This document shows positions 55,894-64,000 of a stretch of DNA of 64,000 nt, piece by piece. Position 1 is the stretch's first letter; every line of letters starts with the position of its first letter. Below the pieces are notes generated by a model. That model searched no databases. It saw only the letters and a program-made list of their open reading frames with translations, and was not told where the DNA came from. A program made the position numbers and the translations under genes. Origin of the DNA: Bacillus sp. SM2101. GTDB taxonomy: Bacteria; Bacillota; Bacilli; Bacillales; SM2101. The stretch lies in assembly GCF_018588585.1 (NCBI RefSeq), contig NZ_JAEUFG010000021.1:1-64000 (forward strand), given 5' to 3'.

Positions 55894-56832
55894 ATGGAGT
55901 CACAAATAAATATGAAACAAAAATCCATAATGCCCAAACAAAATAAAGGATGGAAGGTGTGGTGGAATTTAACAAGGCCACATACACTTACTGCTGCCTT
56001 CGTCCCTGTATTTATCGGTACAGCACTTGCTTTAGAGCAAACCCAGATAAATACGCCGCTATTTCTAGTCATGTTAATTGCTTGTATACTCATTCAAGCA
56101 GCAACAAATATGATTAATGAATATTTCGATTTTAAACGGGGATTGGACAATGAAGAGTCAGTCGGAATTGGAGGAGCAATAGTAAGAGATGGAGTAAAGC
56201 CAAAGACTGTCCTAATAGCCGCTTTTCTTTTGTTTGCTACTGCAACATTTTTAGGTATATATATATGCTTGAATAGTAGCTGGTGGTTAGCACTTATTGG
56301 GACAATTTGTATGCTAGCTGGATATTATTATACAGGCGGACCTATCCCGATTGCGTACACACCTTTTGGAGAAATAGTTGCTGGCACATTTATGGGGCTA
56401 ATTATCATTTTACTTTCCTATTTTATTCAAACTGATACGGTTTCAATAGCAAGTATACTTGTATCTATACCCGTCTCAATATTAGTTGGAGCTATACTGC
56501 TTGCAAATAATATTCGTGACTTAGATGGTGATAAAGAAAATGGACGAAATACATTAGCTATTATTCTAGGTAGACCCAATGCAATAAAATTATTAGCTGG
56601 TATGTTTATCATCTCATATGGCTGGGTTGTTATCTTAGTGTTAGCTAATATTTCTTCACCATGGGTTTTGTTAGTATTGATAAGTATTCCAAGTGCAATT
56701 AAAGCTACAAAGGGCTTCGTTGGAAAAAACATTCCGATACAAATGATGCCCGCTATGAAGGCTACAGCCAAAACAAATACTCATTTTGGTTTTTTACTCT
56801 CACTTGGCTTACTATTAAGTTACTGGTTTTAA
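55894..56832 (+). CDS. menA: 1,4-Dihydroxy-2-naphthoate polyprenyltransferase
   Basis: UbiA-family membrane prenyltransferase of 312 aa, about eight to nine helices. Asp-rich motifs NMINEYFDFKRGLDNE and NNIRDLDGDKENGRNT bind the prenyl diphosphate through Mg. The ATG has GGGAGGAG seven bases upstream. Completes the menaquinone genes here; the final methyltransferase (menG/ubiE) is not in the window. Confidence 0.95.
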   Translation: MESQINMKQKSIMPKQNKGWKVWWNLTRPHTLTAAFVPVFIGTALALEQTQINTPLFLVMLIACILIQAATNMINEYFDFKRGLDNEESVGIGGAIVRDGVKPKTVLIAAFLLFATATFLGIYICLNSSWWLALIGTICMLAGYYYTGGPIPIAYTPFGEIVAGTFMGLIIILLSYFIQTDTVSIASILVSIPVSILVGAILLANNIRDLDGDKENGRNTLAIILGRPNAIKLLAGMFIISYGWVVILVLANISSPWVLLVLISIPSAIKATKGFVGKNIPIQMMPAMKATAKTNTHFGFLLSLGLLLSYWF

Positions 56833-56858
56833 ACACGGCTTATCGTCGTGTTTTTTTT
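56831..56858 (+). terminator. Terminator of menA
   Basis: AACACG/CGTGTT arms followed by eight T residues, directly after the stop codon. Confidence 0.75.
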
Positions 56859-56909
56859 GTGTTCACATCGATTAATGTTTTTTAGTAATGGTATGTTGAT
56901 TATTAATAT

Positions 56910-56942
56910 GTGAGGGAAACACCGGCTACGGTGTTTCCCTCA
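56910..56942. terminator. Strong hairpin downstream of the DUF3885 pseudogene
   Basis: Perfect 14-bp arms TGAGGGAAACACCG and CGGTGTTTCCCTCA with a GCTA-type loop. It is probably the terminator of the minus-strand gene, though the T-run is weak. Confidence 0.6.
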
Positions 56943-56949
56943 ACATATT

Positions 56950-57587
56950 TCAATTAAAAATCTTGTTAATTTCAGGTTTGTCATAATCCAAAATCCAATT
57001 ATTATACCTGTTATACATACCTCTTATTGTTTCAGGTGAAGTTGCCAATAAATCACAACCTCTGTCATCGTAAACATGATAGATCGTTTTCTTGTTAATA
57101 TTTATGAAATAAACCCTATGATAAATACTTGGTTTTATTCCTAAATCATGATTGCATAATGCCATTAACAAACGTTTGTATTTAAATTCTGTAGATTTAC
57201 ACTTTAGAGTAAATCTATGTGTTCTATATGTTCCTTGTTCATCATCTTCAGGGAAAATATAGGGTATTATTTGGTGCTTTAACGTATACAATAACGACTT
57301 CTCAACATAGGGTGAAAAGTTTGTTAATACTCGCTTAATGTTTTTACCTTGATTAAAATCATTTACATCCATCACTACAAATATATCGTCCGTAGAAGAA
57401 TGTAGAGCTTCAAATAATGTAATTGCTCTTTGATAGCATCCTAATACATATGGATTATTTGGATAATCATACTTTTTTTCCAGTTTACCCCAAGTTCAAA
57501 CCGTATGCCCATATCCCAACTATAAAACAAAGGTGGTCTTAGCGCTAAATTAGGGAATGTTTCCTGCATAAAATCGTTTAATTTCAT
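56950..57587 (-). pseudogene. DUF3885 protein gene, frameshifted
   Basis: The C-terminal 141 aa (HRVYFININKKTIYHVYDDR, DLLATSPETIRGMYNRYNNW) form a DUF3885-type domain, open from 57375. Upstream in another frame, an ATG at 57587 with GAGGTGTTGGA begins MKLNDFMQETFPNLALRPPL. The two frames meet at a GGGG run (57488-57491), after which KLEKKYDYPNNPYVLGCYQR continues in the shifted frame. One inserted or missing base restores about 212 codons. It may be a real mutation or a sequencing error. Function of DUF3885 unknown. Confidence 0.75.
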
Positions 57588-57951
57588 TCCAACACCTCAT
57601 AAAATTAATCTGCAAATAAGACAATTTTTAATCATTTTTTTCCGCAATAAGTAAACAATAAGAAAAGTAGAGCCTACTAGGTTAGTCTCGCCAAGCATTT
57701 AAGGCATAATCATTTGAATGAGCTTTTGTTTTGAAATGGTATGGCGAAGGAACCTAAAGAGGCTACGATGTTGAGCTAGACATAATAATGCTTAAGTGCC
57801 CTGTTATCACCCATGCAGGCTGCTCAGTTAAGCGCTACAGGCCAACCACTCGACGCGATTGACACTTGAGCTAGACATTGAATAATATGCCTTGGATATC
57901 CAAGCAGGCACTGTCGTTTCGATTATTGACTATACAGGAAGGAGACTAGCT
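57588..57951. other. Intergenic region upstream of yteA with a decayed repeat
   Basis: About 57660-57890 is richer in GC than its flanks and contains GAGCTAGACAT twice (near 57771 and 57869), suggesting a degenerate repeat. No convincing gene. Confidence 0.45.
57859..57888 (+). promoter_or_regulatory. Candidate promoter of yteA
   Basis: TTGACA, 18-bp spacer, TAATAT. It sits at the edge of the repeat-like stretch, 63 bp before the yteA start. Confidence 0.5.
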
Positions 57952-58716
57952 ATGCTAACAAAAGACCAATCTTCAGCCTTCCGTTCAAGTTTGATTACTA
58001 CTAGAAACCAACTTAAGTCCCAACTAAAAGCAAATAATCATTTTAACCTGAAGCTTTCTGACGCACATGATTCAGTTGGTGAATTATCAAGCTATGACAA
58101 CCATCCAGGTGACTTAGGGACAGAGTTATATGAACGTGAAAAGGATATATCACTTTTAGAACACGTTGAAAAAGAAATAACTGATATCGAAAATGCTCTT
58201 GATGCAATAGACAATGGAACATATGGCACTTGCATAGTTTGTGGAAAGGATATACCCATTGAACGTTTACAAGCTCTGCCTACCGCATTACATTGCAAAG
58301 AACATAGTCCTGATCAGGCTGTATCTCACAACAGACCTATTGAAGAGGGAGTATTATTACCTCCATATGGGAAGTTTAATAATGATGATAAAGATGCTGT
58401 AAGTTTTGATGCTGAAGATTCATGGCAGGAAGTAGCACGTTTTGGTACTTCAGAATCACCATCTGATCTCGTTAATCCACCAGACCACTATAATGATATG
58501 TATATTGAATCGGATGAAAACTTAGGTTATGTAGAGGACTATGAGAACTTTGCGGGAACAGATATCGAAGGTAAAAATGTAAAGGTATACCCTAATATAC
58601 AGCATGAGAAATATGAACAATTGTTAGACGAGGAAGGTATGATGACACCATTTGGTGATTTACTACCTTACGAGAAAAACCCGTACACAGAAGAATCTTT
58701 AGAAGATTCAGAATGA
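57952..58716 (+). CDS. yteA: YteA-family sporulation protein, DksA/TraR zinc finger
   Basis: 254 aa. N-terminal coiled-coil-like region (about 1-90), then a DksA/TraR-like domain with CIVCGKDIPIERLQALPTAL (two Cys of the zinc finger; the second pair is reduced to one Cys in HCKEH). Acidic C-terminus. The ATG at 57952 follows AAGGAGACTAGCT; the frame extends upstream to 57892 without a better site. Near menA, as in B. subtilis. Role in sporulation is from family naming only. Confidence 0.83.
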   Translation: MLTKDQSSAFRSSLITTRNQLKSQLKANNHFNLKLSDAHDSVGELSSYDNHPGDLGTELYEREKDISLLEHVEKEITDIENALDAIDNGTYGTCIVCGKDIPIERLQALPTALHCKEHSPDQAVSHNRPIEEGVLLPPYGKFNNDDKDAVSFDAEDSWQEVARFGTSESPSDLVNPPDHYNDMYIESDENLGYVEDYENFAGTDIEGKNVKVYPNIQHEKYEQLLDEEGMMTPFGDLLPYEKNPYTEESLEDSE

Positions 58717-58740
58717 TACAGATTGATTCGTATTCAAATA

Positions 58741-58781
58741 AAAAGCCACTTGTGAGTCGAAACAAGAATGGCTTTTTTTAT
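58741..58781 (+). terminator. Terminator of yteA
   Basis: AAAAGCCA and TGGCTTTT arms followed by a T-run. Confidence 0.75.
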
Positions 58782-58819
58782 GTAAATTAATTAAAAAATA
58801 TGCTATATACCAATAGGAA

Positions 58820-58846
58820 TAAAAAATAACCTCTATAGAAAGAGGT
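58820..58846 (-). terminator. Terminator of the cold-shock gene
   Basis: ACCTCT/AGAGGT stem followed on the minus strand by TATTTTTTATT, 20 bp downstream of the csp stop. Confidence 0.7.
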
Positions 58847-58866
58847 CAATCAAAAGTAAGCAAATG

Positions 58867-59067
58867 TTATTGCTTTTCGACGTTTGAAGCTTGTGGGCCT
58901 CGAGCTCCTTCAACTACCTCAAAACTAACTTTTTCGCCTTCTTCTAAAGTTTTAAATCCATCTCCAGCAATTGCACTGTAATGTACAAATACATCTCCAC
59001 CGCCATCCACTTCTATAAACCCATAACCCTTTTCTTTATCAAACCATTTTACTGTACCGTTTTGCAT
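58867..59067 (-). CDS. cspD: Cold-shock protein (CspD-like)
   Basis: 66-aa single-strand nucleic-acid-binding OB-fold protein. RNP1 KGYGFIEV and RNP2 VFVHYSAI are intact. The start is the ATG at 59067 with AGGAGG ten bases upstream; an in-frame upstream start at 59097 precedes this site. The long AT-rich leader (to about 59250) would suit a cold-regulated 5' UTR. Which B. subtilis paralogue it equals is uncertain. Confidence 0.9.
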   Translation of the reverse strand: MQNGTVKWFDKEKGYGFIEVDGGGDVFVHYSAIAGDGFKTLEEGEKVSFEVVEGARGPQASNVEKQ

Positions 59068-59519
59068 TAATCTTTTTCCTCCTAAATATACACTCAACTC
59101 GTGTAAAACAAGATTCCTACCGATTGCAAAAGATGGTGGTTAAAAAGAAAACTTGAAGATTGAGTAACAAATATAACTCACACTTCTTAAAAGTCTATTG
59201 TCAGCCTTACTTTCGCCCTTTTATAATCAATAGTAAGCTTACAATAGCATACCATCTGAACCTAAGTCAAACACGATAAAACACTGATATTCTACATGTT
59301 TCTAGCATATTTCCTAAGTGGTTTTTCTACAAAATGATGATCTTAAGTAAACCAATTTATACAACTATACATAATGTTACAAATCTCTTCACATTGCTAC
59401 ATTAATTCATCACTTTATATTTGATAAAATGAAACAATCTTATACAATAGACAGGGAGATTCATTATTTACATCGAATGTAATATACGTAATGATACAAA
59501 ATTTATTGAGGTGATTATC
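59068..59519. other. Divergent upstream region csp / AIM24-like gene
   Basis: 452 bp, AT-rich, no ORF with a ribosome binding site. It holds the csp leader and promoters in both directions. Confidence 0.5.
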
Positions 59520-60317
59520 GTGAACGCACATGAAATTGAATACAAATTATACGGAGACGATATGCAGTTTGTAGAAATTGAACTAGACCCTGGTGAAAGT
59601 ACCATTGCAGAAGCAGGCGCAATGATGATGATGGAAGATAGAATTGAGATGGAAACAATTTTTGGGGATGGCTCAAAACGTGGTGGATCTGGATTGTTTG
59701 GTAAACTTATGGGTGCAGGAAAACGCGTTATTACTGGGGAAAGTTTATTTATGACTGTATTTACAAATGAAGGGAACGAGAAAAAACACGTTTCATTCGC
59801 CGCACCTTACCCTGGTAAAATTATTCCTATTGACTTAAGTGATTTAGATGGGAAAGTAATTTGTCAAAAAGATGCTTTTTTATGTGCTGCTAAAGGGGTA
59901 TCTGTTGGCGTTGAATTCCAGCGTAAGCTTGGTGCAGGATTCTTTGGTGGCGAAGGCTTTATTATGCAAAAACTAGAGGGAGATGGAATGGCATTCTTAC
60001 ATGCTGGTGGTACAATTCATCGTCGTGAGCTTCAGCCTGGCGAGATGTTACGTATTGATACTGGCTGTTTAGTTGCCATGACAAAAGAAGTAGATTATGA
60101 TATTGAATTTGTTGGAAAAGTAAAAACAGCTTTTTTTGGTGGTGAAGGCTTATTCTTTGCTACTGTCAGAGGTCCAGGTACAGTATGGGTACAATCATTG
60201 CCATTTAGTCGCTTGGCTGATCGTATTTTTGCAAGTGCCCCTCAAACTCCAGGTAAAACAACAGGAGAAGGTAGCATTTTGGGCGGTTTAGGTAACTTCC
60301 TTGACGGAGATAACTAA
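59520..60317 (+). CDS. TIGR00266/AIM24 family protein
   Basis: 265 aa, all-beta, Gly-rich ([57 protein letters not shown]). Start GTG at 59520, six bases after GAGGTGA; a GTG at 59511 lies within that site. Soluble; the bacterial function is not established. Confidence 0.85.
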   Translation: MNAHEIEYKLYGDDMQFVEIELDPGESTIAEAGAMMMMEDRIEMETIFGDGSKRGGSGLFGKLMGAGKRVITGESLFMTVFTNEGNEKKHVSFAAPYPGKIIPIDLSDLDGKVICQKDAFLCAAKGVSVGVEFQRKLGAGFFGGEGFIMQKLEGDGMAFLHAGGTIHRRELQPGEMLRIDTGCLVAMTKEVDYDIEFVGKVKTAFFGGEGLFFATVRGPGTVWVQSLPFSRLADRIFASAPQTPGKTTGEGSILGGLGNFLDGDN

Positions 60318-60347
60318 TAAGCACAATCTGTCAAAATTATAAAAATA

Positions 60348-60398
60348 TCAAGGTGACTCGGCAAGCCACCATACTTTAGCGCTTGCCAGTCATCCAAG
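60348..60398. terminator. Hairpin between convergent genes
   Basis: GACTCGGCAAGC and GCTTGCCAGTC form an imperfect stem between the AIM24-like and chemotaxis genes. T-run absent. Confidence 0.45.
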
Positions 60399-60420
60399 TC
60401 ACATTAAATATACTCCTTTC

Positions 60421-62421
60421 TTATACTTTAAATCTGCTAATCCTCTCTGTTAATTCTTCACTTGACTCTAATAAATCTTCTGATACTTTTGTAACCGAAT
60501 TAAATGCTATTGATTGCTCATCAGTTGAAGCACTCACTTCTTCACAAGCAGCAACAGCCTGTTGTGACATTGCCGCAATATTCTCAATTGATTGCGAAAC
60601 TTCTTGTCGATGATTATGAATATTCGTCATATCTTCTTGCACATCATCTATTGAGCTCTTTAATTGGTCTACAATTGTTGAAATCGTATTAAACGCTTGT
60701 TCAGTATCATTCACAACTAGGGCTTGTTCTTTATAATATCTTTTTGTATTTGCCATTTCATGTACCGTTCGCTTTGATTCTGATTGAATACTTTGTATTG
60801 TTCTACGAACCTGATCAGTAGCAACAGTTGATTGCTCAGCTAATTTTCGAACCTCGTTTGCTACTACAGCAAATCCTTTACCGTGCTCCCCAGCTCTTGC
60901 AGCTTCAATACTTGCATTCAAAGACAATAAATTTGTTTGTTCAGAAAAATCATTAATCGTCTTCATGACAGATTCAATTTCCGCTATTTTCTTCTCTAAA
61001 TGAACGATAATTTCATCAACTGTATTAAAATTCTCTTCAGTCTTTGAAAATATGCTTTTTAATTCCTCAATCTTCTCAAATCCATTTTCATTTGCTATCT
61101 CGGCATCTACGGATAGTAATGACATCTTATCAGTAAGAGTTGTAACATTTTTTATTTGAGTAGATAGTACACTAATTAATTGATTGGATTTCTCTATATC
61201 CTCCGCTGATCGTGATGCTCCAAGTGCAATTTCATTTGTCGCTTTGGCAATTTCTTCACTTGAAGCATTTGTTTCTTCTGAGACAGCACTTAACCCTTGA
61301 ACCGATTCAAATACATGGTTGTTAGATCGTTCAATAGCTAAGATTAAATGGCGCATATTTTTCACCATATCGTTAAAGTGAATAGTCAAATCACCTATTT
61401 CATCTCTTGTTTTTTGTTTTGTCTTAACAGTTAAATCTCCAGCAGCTACCTTCATTACATCTTTCTTCAAATGTATGATTGGGTTTAATATGCGACTCGT
61501 AACAACATAAACGATAATTAATGATAAAACTACAGCTGTTAATGAAATAATCATAATCCAACTACGTAATTTATTGGAACTGGCCATTAAATCTTTATAT
61601 GTATAAGACGTCCCAAGTTTCCAACCCGTTTGATCAACAGTTTCAAATGCAAGTACCTTCTCCTCACCGTTGAAATTATAATGGAAAAAGCCCTGTTCAT
61701 TTTCTCCATACATCTTGCCTATAAATTCAAGATTAGATAAGTTGTTCCCTCTCTCTGTCGGGTGCACAATGGCATTTTTATTTTTATCAAGTATAAAAGG
61801 ATAACCGTTATTCGTTAGATCAATATTCTGCATCACTGATTCTAATTGTTCAAGCTTAAGATCAGCAGCAATGACCCCTTTAAACTCGTTGTCAATTATC
61901 ATTGCTTTTGACACTGTTACTACTAATTCACCGTCTTCACTAATATAAGGTTCTGTCCATATGGCCTTATCCTTGGTTTGCTCTGCTAGCGTATACCAAG
62001 GTCTATCAAACACGGTAAAGTTTTCACCTAATTCCACGGGTGGCTGAATTTTCAGTGTGTCATTTCGAGCAGCCACATAAATTAAATACGCATCGGAATA
62101 AAGATCTAAGTAATTATTAAATCTGTCCAGAATAATAGGGTCTAATTCCTTAATGTCACTTTCATTGGCAGATAACATAGCTAATACATATGCTTCAAAG
62201 TCTTTTTCTCTACTAATCTCTTCAATGCTAATCGCATATTTCTCAACAAATGAATCTACGTAATTATTTATTTGCTCGACAAGGTTTTCAGCCTGTATTT
62301 TGACGTCTTTTTCAATTTGTTGCTCCGTTTGATATTGCAAAAACAAAGCAACAAATAATAACGTACCTATCATTAATAGCATAAATAACACTAGAAGCTT
62401 CCTCTTAATTGATGTAAACAA
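60421..62421 (-). CDS. Methyl-accepting chemotaxis protein (dCache type)
   Basis: 666 aa. N-terminal transmembrane segment (about 9-28), extracellular double-Cache sensor (about 35-275), second transmembrane segment (about 287-308), HAMP (about 309-362), then the signalling coiled coil with hairpin tip [20 protein letters not shown]. Cache receptors bind small amino or organic acids. Starts at ATG 62421. Ligand unknown; stand-alone, not beside other che genes. Confidence 0.93.
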   Translation of the reverse strand: MFTSIKRKLLVLFMLLMIGTLLFVALFLQYQTEQQIEKDVKIQAENLVEQINNYVDSFVEKYAISIEEISREKDFEAYVLAMLSANESDIKELDPIILDRFNNYLDLYSDAYLIYVAARNDTLKIQPPVELGENFTVFDRPWYTLAEQTKDKAIWTEPYISEDGELVVTVSKAMIIDNEFKGVIAADLKLEQLESVMQNIDLTNNGYPFILDKNKNAIVHPTERGNNLSNLEFIGKMYGENEQGFFHYNFNGEEKVLAFETVDQTGWKLGTSYTYKDLMASSNKLRSWIMIISLTAVVLSLIIVYVVTSRILNPIIHLKKDVMKVAAGDLTVKTKQKTRDEIGDLTIHFNDMVKNMRHLILAIERSNNHVFESVQGLSAVSEETNASSEEIAKATNEIALGASRSAEDIEKSNQLISVLSTQIKNVTTLTDKMSLLSVDAEIANENGFEKIEELKSIFSKTEENFNTVDEIIVHLEKKIAEIESVMKTINDFSEQTNLLSLNASIEAARAGEHGKGFAVVANEVRKLAEQSTVATDQVRRTIQSIQSESKRTVHEMANTKRYYKEQALVVNDTEQAFNTISTIVDQLKSSIDDVQEDMTNIHNHRQEVSQSIENIAAMSQQAVAACEEVSASTDEQSIAFNSVTKVSEDLLESSEELTERISRFKV

Positions 62422-62639
62422 TCTCTAATTCACCATCCTGCTGTATAATTTTTGGTTTTTTTCCACACCTTTCAAAGTTTAACATAATTCACAAAGTACA
62501 CAAGCATAAAATTACACTATACCCATAGAAATAATGTATTTAACCTATGTAAGCTTTAACTTCGGATAAGCAGGTGCAAAATTAATCCCACCTAATTGCA
62601 AAACCCCACCTTAAGAGGCGGGGTCTGAACTCTGTAAAT
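62422..62639. other. Upstream region of the chemotaxis gene
   Basis: AT-rich. Contains ACCCCACC-TTAAGA-GGCGGGGT near 62600-62622, a compact hairpin related to the one at 31207. No gene. Confidence 0.4.
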
Positions 62640-62683
62640 AAAAAAAAGAGAGTGGCCTATCAAATGGTCGTTCGTCACTCTCT
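62640..62683 (-). terminator. Terminator of glgP
   Basis: GAGAGTG and CACTCTC arms; on the minus strand followed by TTTTTTTTTA, 20 bp downstream of the stop. Confidence 0.75.
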
Positions 62684-62705
62684 ATATGAACATGTAAATA
62701 TTAGA

Positions 62706-64000
62706 TCAGTTTTTTTCTAATAAACCAGCAGTTATTTTCCAAACGTTGTCTGCATATTGTTGTATCGTTCTATCGCTAGAAAAGTAGCCAGAATGTGCAA
62801 TATTTATAGCACTCTTTTTTAACCATTCATCCCTAATTTGATAGGAAATTCCTATCTTCTCTTGTGTACAAACATAAGAATCAAAGTCTCGAAGAACAAA
62901 ATAATGGTCATTTTGCATAAGTAAAGAGTCATAAATGACCTCGAACTCATCTAACACATGTGGGAAAAAGCCATTTATTAATTGATTAATTATTTGTTTA
63001 ATTCGTTCGTCATGATGGTAGTATTCAGTAGATTGATAACCTCCATGTTCATAGTATTGGATGACTTCGTTTGCCGAAAGGCCAAATGTAAACATATTTT
63101 CTTGACCAATCCGCTCATTCATTTCTACATTAGCTCCATCAAGTGTCCCAATTGTAATAGCACCATTCATCATAAATTTCATATTTCCTGTTCCAGAGGC
63201 TTCCTTACTCGCCGTCGATATTTGTTCACTAACATCTGTAGCAGGAAAGATCTCTTCAGCCAGTGATACCTTATAATTTTCTAAAAAAACTACTTTTATT
63301 ATGTCGTTTATATCCGAATCATTATTCACAATGTCGGCAACTGAATTAATTAATTTAATTATTTTTTTTGCATAAAAATATCCTGGTGATGCTTTAGCAC
63401 CAAAAATAAAAGTTCTTGGAAAGACCATGAAACTTCTATCTTCTTTTAGCCTGTTATATAAGTACATAATATGCAGTACATTTAACAATTGCCTTTTATA
63501 TGCATGAAGTCTCTTAACTTGGACATCAAATATAGAATGTGTATCAACGACAAGACCAGTTTGATCCTTTATCCTGCGTGCTAGTATTTTTTTTCTCTCT
63601 TGCTTCACATGATACAACTGTTCCTGAAAGATTGAGTTCTCACAATATTTTTGGATTTCAATTAGTTTTTCAGGTGCTGAAATCCATGAATCTCCTATTG
63701 TTTCATTTAATAGCATTGTCAATTGAGGGTTTGCCTTTAATAACCATCTTCTATGCGCTATGCCATTTGTTTTGTTATTAAATTTATCAGAAAAAACATC
63801 ATGAAATAACTTCATTTCTCGCTTCTTTAAAATTTCAGAATGCAATTTTGCTACTCCATTTACACTATGACTGCCTACGATAGCAAGATGTGCCATCTTT
63901 ACAACATCATGAGCAATAATAGCCATACGTTCAATTCGTTCCCAGTCATTAGGATACCTTTGCCACAAGTCTCTACAAAATCGCTCGTTAATTTCTTCAA
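62706..64000 (-). CDS. glgP: Glycogen phosphorylase, C-terminal part (runs off the window)
   Basis: Releases glucose-1-phosphate from glycogen. The frame is open to the end of the window (…EEINERFCRDLWQRYPNDW), so the N-terminal half lies beyond 64000. The PLP lysine is in SGTGNMKFMMNG, and VKRLHAYKRQLLN and NGIAHRRWLLKANPQL are family blocks. B. subtilis has glgP at the end of the glg operon, which would fit the minus-strand orientation and the terminator here. Confidence 0.95.
   Translation of the reverse strand, partial: EEINERFCRDLWQRYPNDWERIERMAIIAHDVVKMAHLAIVGSHSVNGVAKLHSEILKKREMKLFHDVFSDKFNNKTNGIAHRRWLLKANPQLTMLLNETIGDSWISAPEKLIEIQKYCENSIFQEQLYHVKQERKKILARRIKDQTGLVVDTHSIFDVQVKRLHAYKRQLLNVLHIMYLYNRLKEDRSFMVFPRTFIFGAKASPGYFYAKKIIKLINSVADIVNNDSDINDIIKVVFLENYKVSLAEEIFPATDVSEQISTASKEASGTGNMKFMMNGAITIGTLDGANVEMNERIGQENMFTFGLSANEVIQYYEHGGYQSTEYYHHDERIKQIINQLINGFFPHVLDEFEVIYDSLLMQNDHYFVLRDFDSYVCTQEKIGISYQIRDEWLKKSAINIAHSGYFSSDRTIQQYADNVWKITAGLLEKN

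Noticed and set aside
57588-57890. Protein-coding gene in the repeat-like stretch before yteA
   Set aside because: Frames are short and lack a ribosome binding site; repeated GAGCTAGACAT strings indicate a non-coding repeat.

Overview
The window looks like the chromosome of an AT-rich, low-GC Gram-positive spore former of the Bacillaceae. Gene order follows the 'yt' region of Bacillus subtilis closely (ytzG-ytgP/ytfP, ytwF, leuS, yttB, ytzC, ytqAB, ytpAB, ytoA, asnB, metK, pckA, ytmAB, ytlACD, ytkD, ytkC, ytjA, luxS, then the men cluster and yteA). Ribosome binding sites are strong AAGGAGG types and TTG/GTG starts are common. No rRNA, tRNA or CRISPR array was seen. The genus cannot be fixed from this sequence.

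Layout. 0-1 kb: the 3' part of an IS1182-type insertion sequence. 1-35 kb: conserved core with a T-box ahead of leuS, a SAM-I (S-box) riboswitch ahead of metK, a tRNA-modification pair (ytqA-ytqB), sesquarterpene/lipid genes (ytpB-ytpA), an ABC importer (ytlACD), several small Bacillus proteins, luxS, and an isolated cobQ. 35-38 kb: a beta-carbonic anhydrase next to a SulP transporter, plausibly a bicarbonate-uptake pair. 38-48 kb: an accessory island of reactive-sulfur genes (rhodanese-MBL, two DsrE-like proteins, glutaredoxin, TusA-rhodanese, TusA, stand-alone rhodanese, a Cys-less rhodanese-like membrane protein and a CstR-type repressor). Enclosed in it are a nosD-nosL-nosY-nosF copper/sulfur maturation cluster and a second NosL, with no nosZ in view. 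48-57 kb: a complete menaquinone set, menF-menD-menH-menB-menE-menC with menA divergent. 57-64 kb: a frameshifted DUF3885 gene, yteA, a cold-shock protein, a TIGR00266/AIM24 protein, a chemotaxis receptor, and the C-terminal part of glycogen phosphorylase, which runs off the end.

The sulfur island appears to be one regulon. Palindromes of the type TACCC-N4-GGGTA lie directly upstream of tusA, of the larger DsrE gene, of the stand-alone rhodanese and of the rhodanese-like/cstR operon. The repressor gene itself carries the two-Cys pattern of persulfide-sensing CstR rather than the Cys-His-Cys pattern of copper-sensing CsoR.

A second theme is non-coding. At least a dozen copies of a degenerate element of about 100-200 bp, with imperfect inverted ends (AAAGGCTSTTTTCG... 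and ...TTGTTGCTWTT), sit in intergenic gaps across the whole window. I interpret them as an old MITE-like family. A separate 125-bp unit occurs as a perfect-length tandem pair just upstream of ytoA and carries a terminator-like hairpin.
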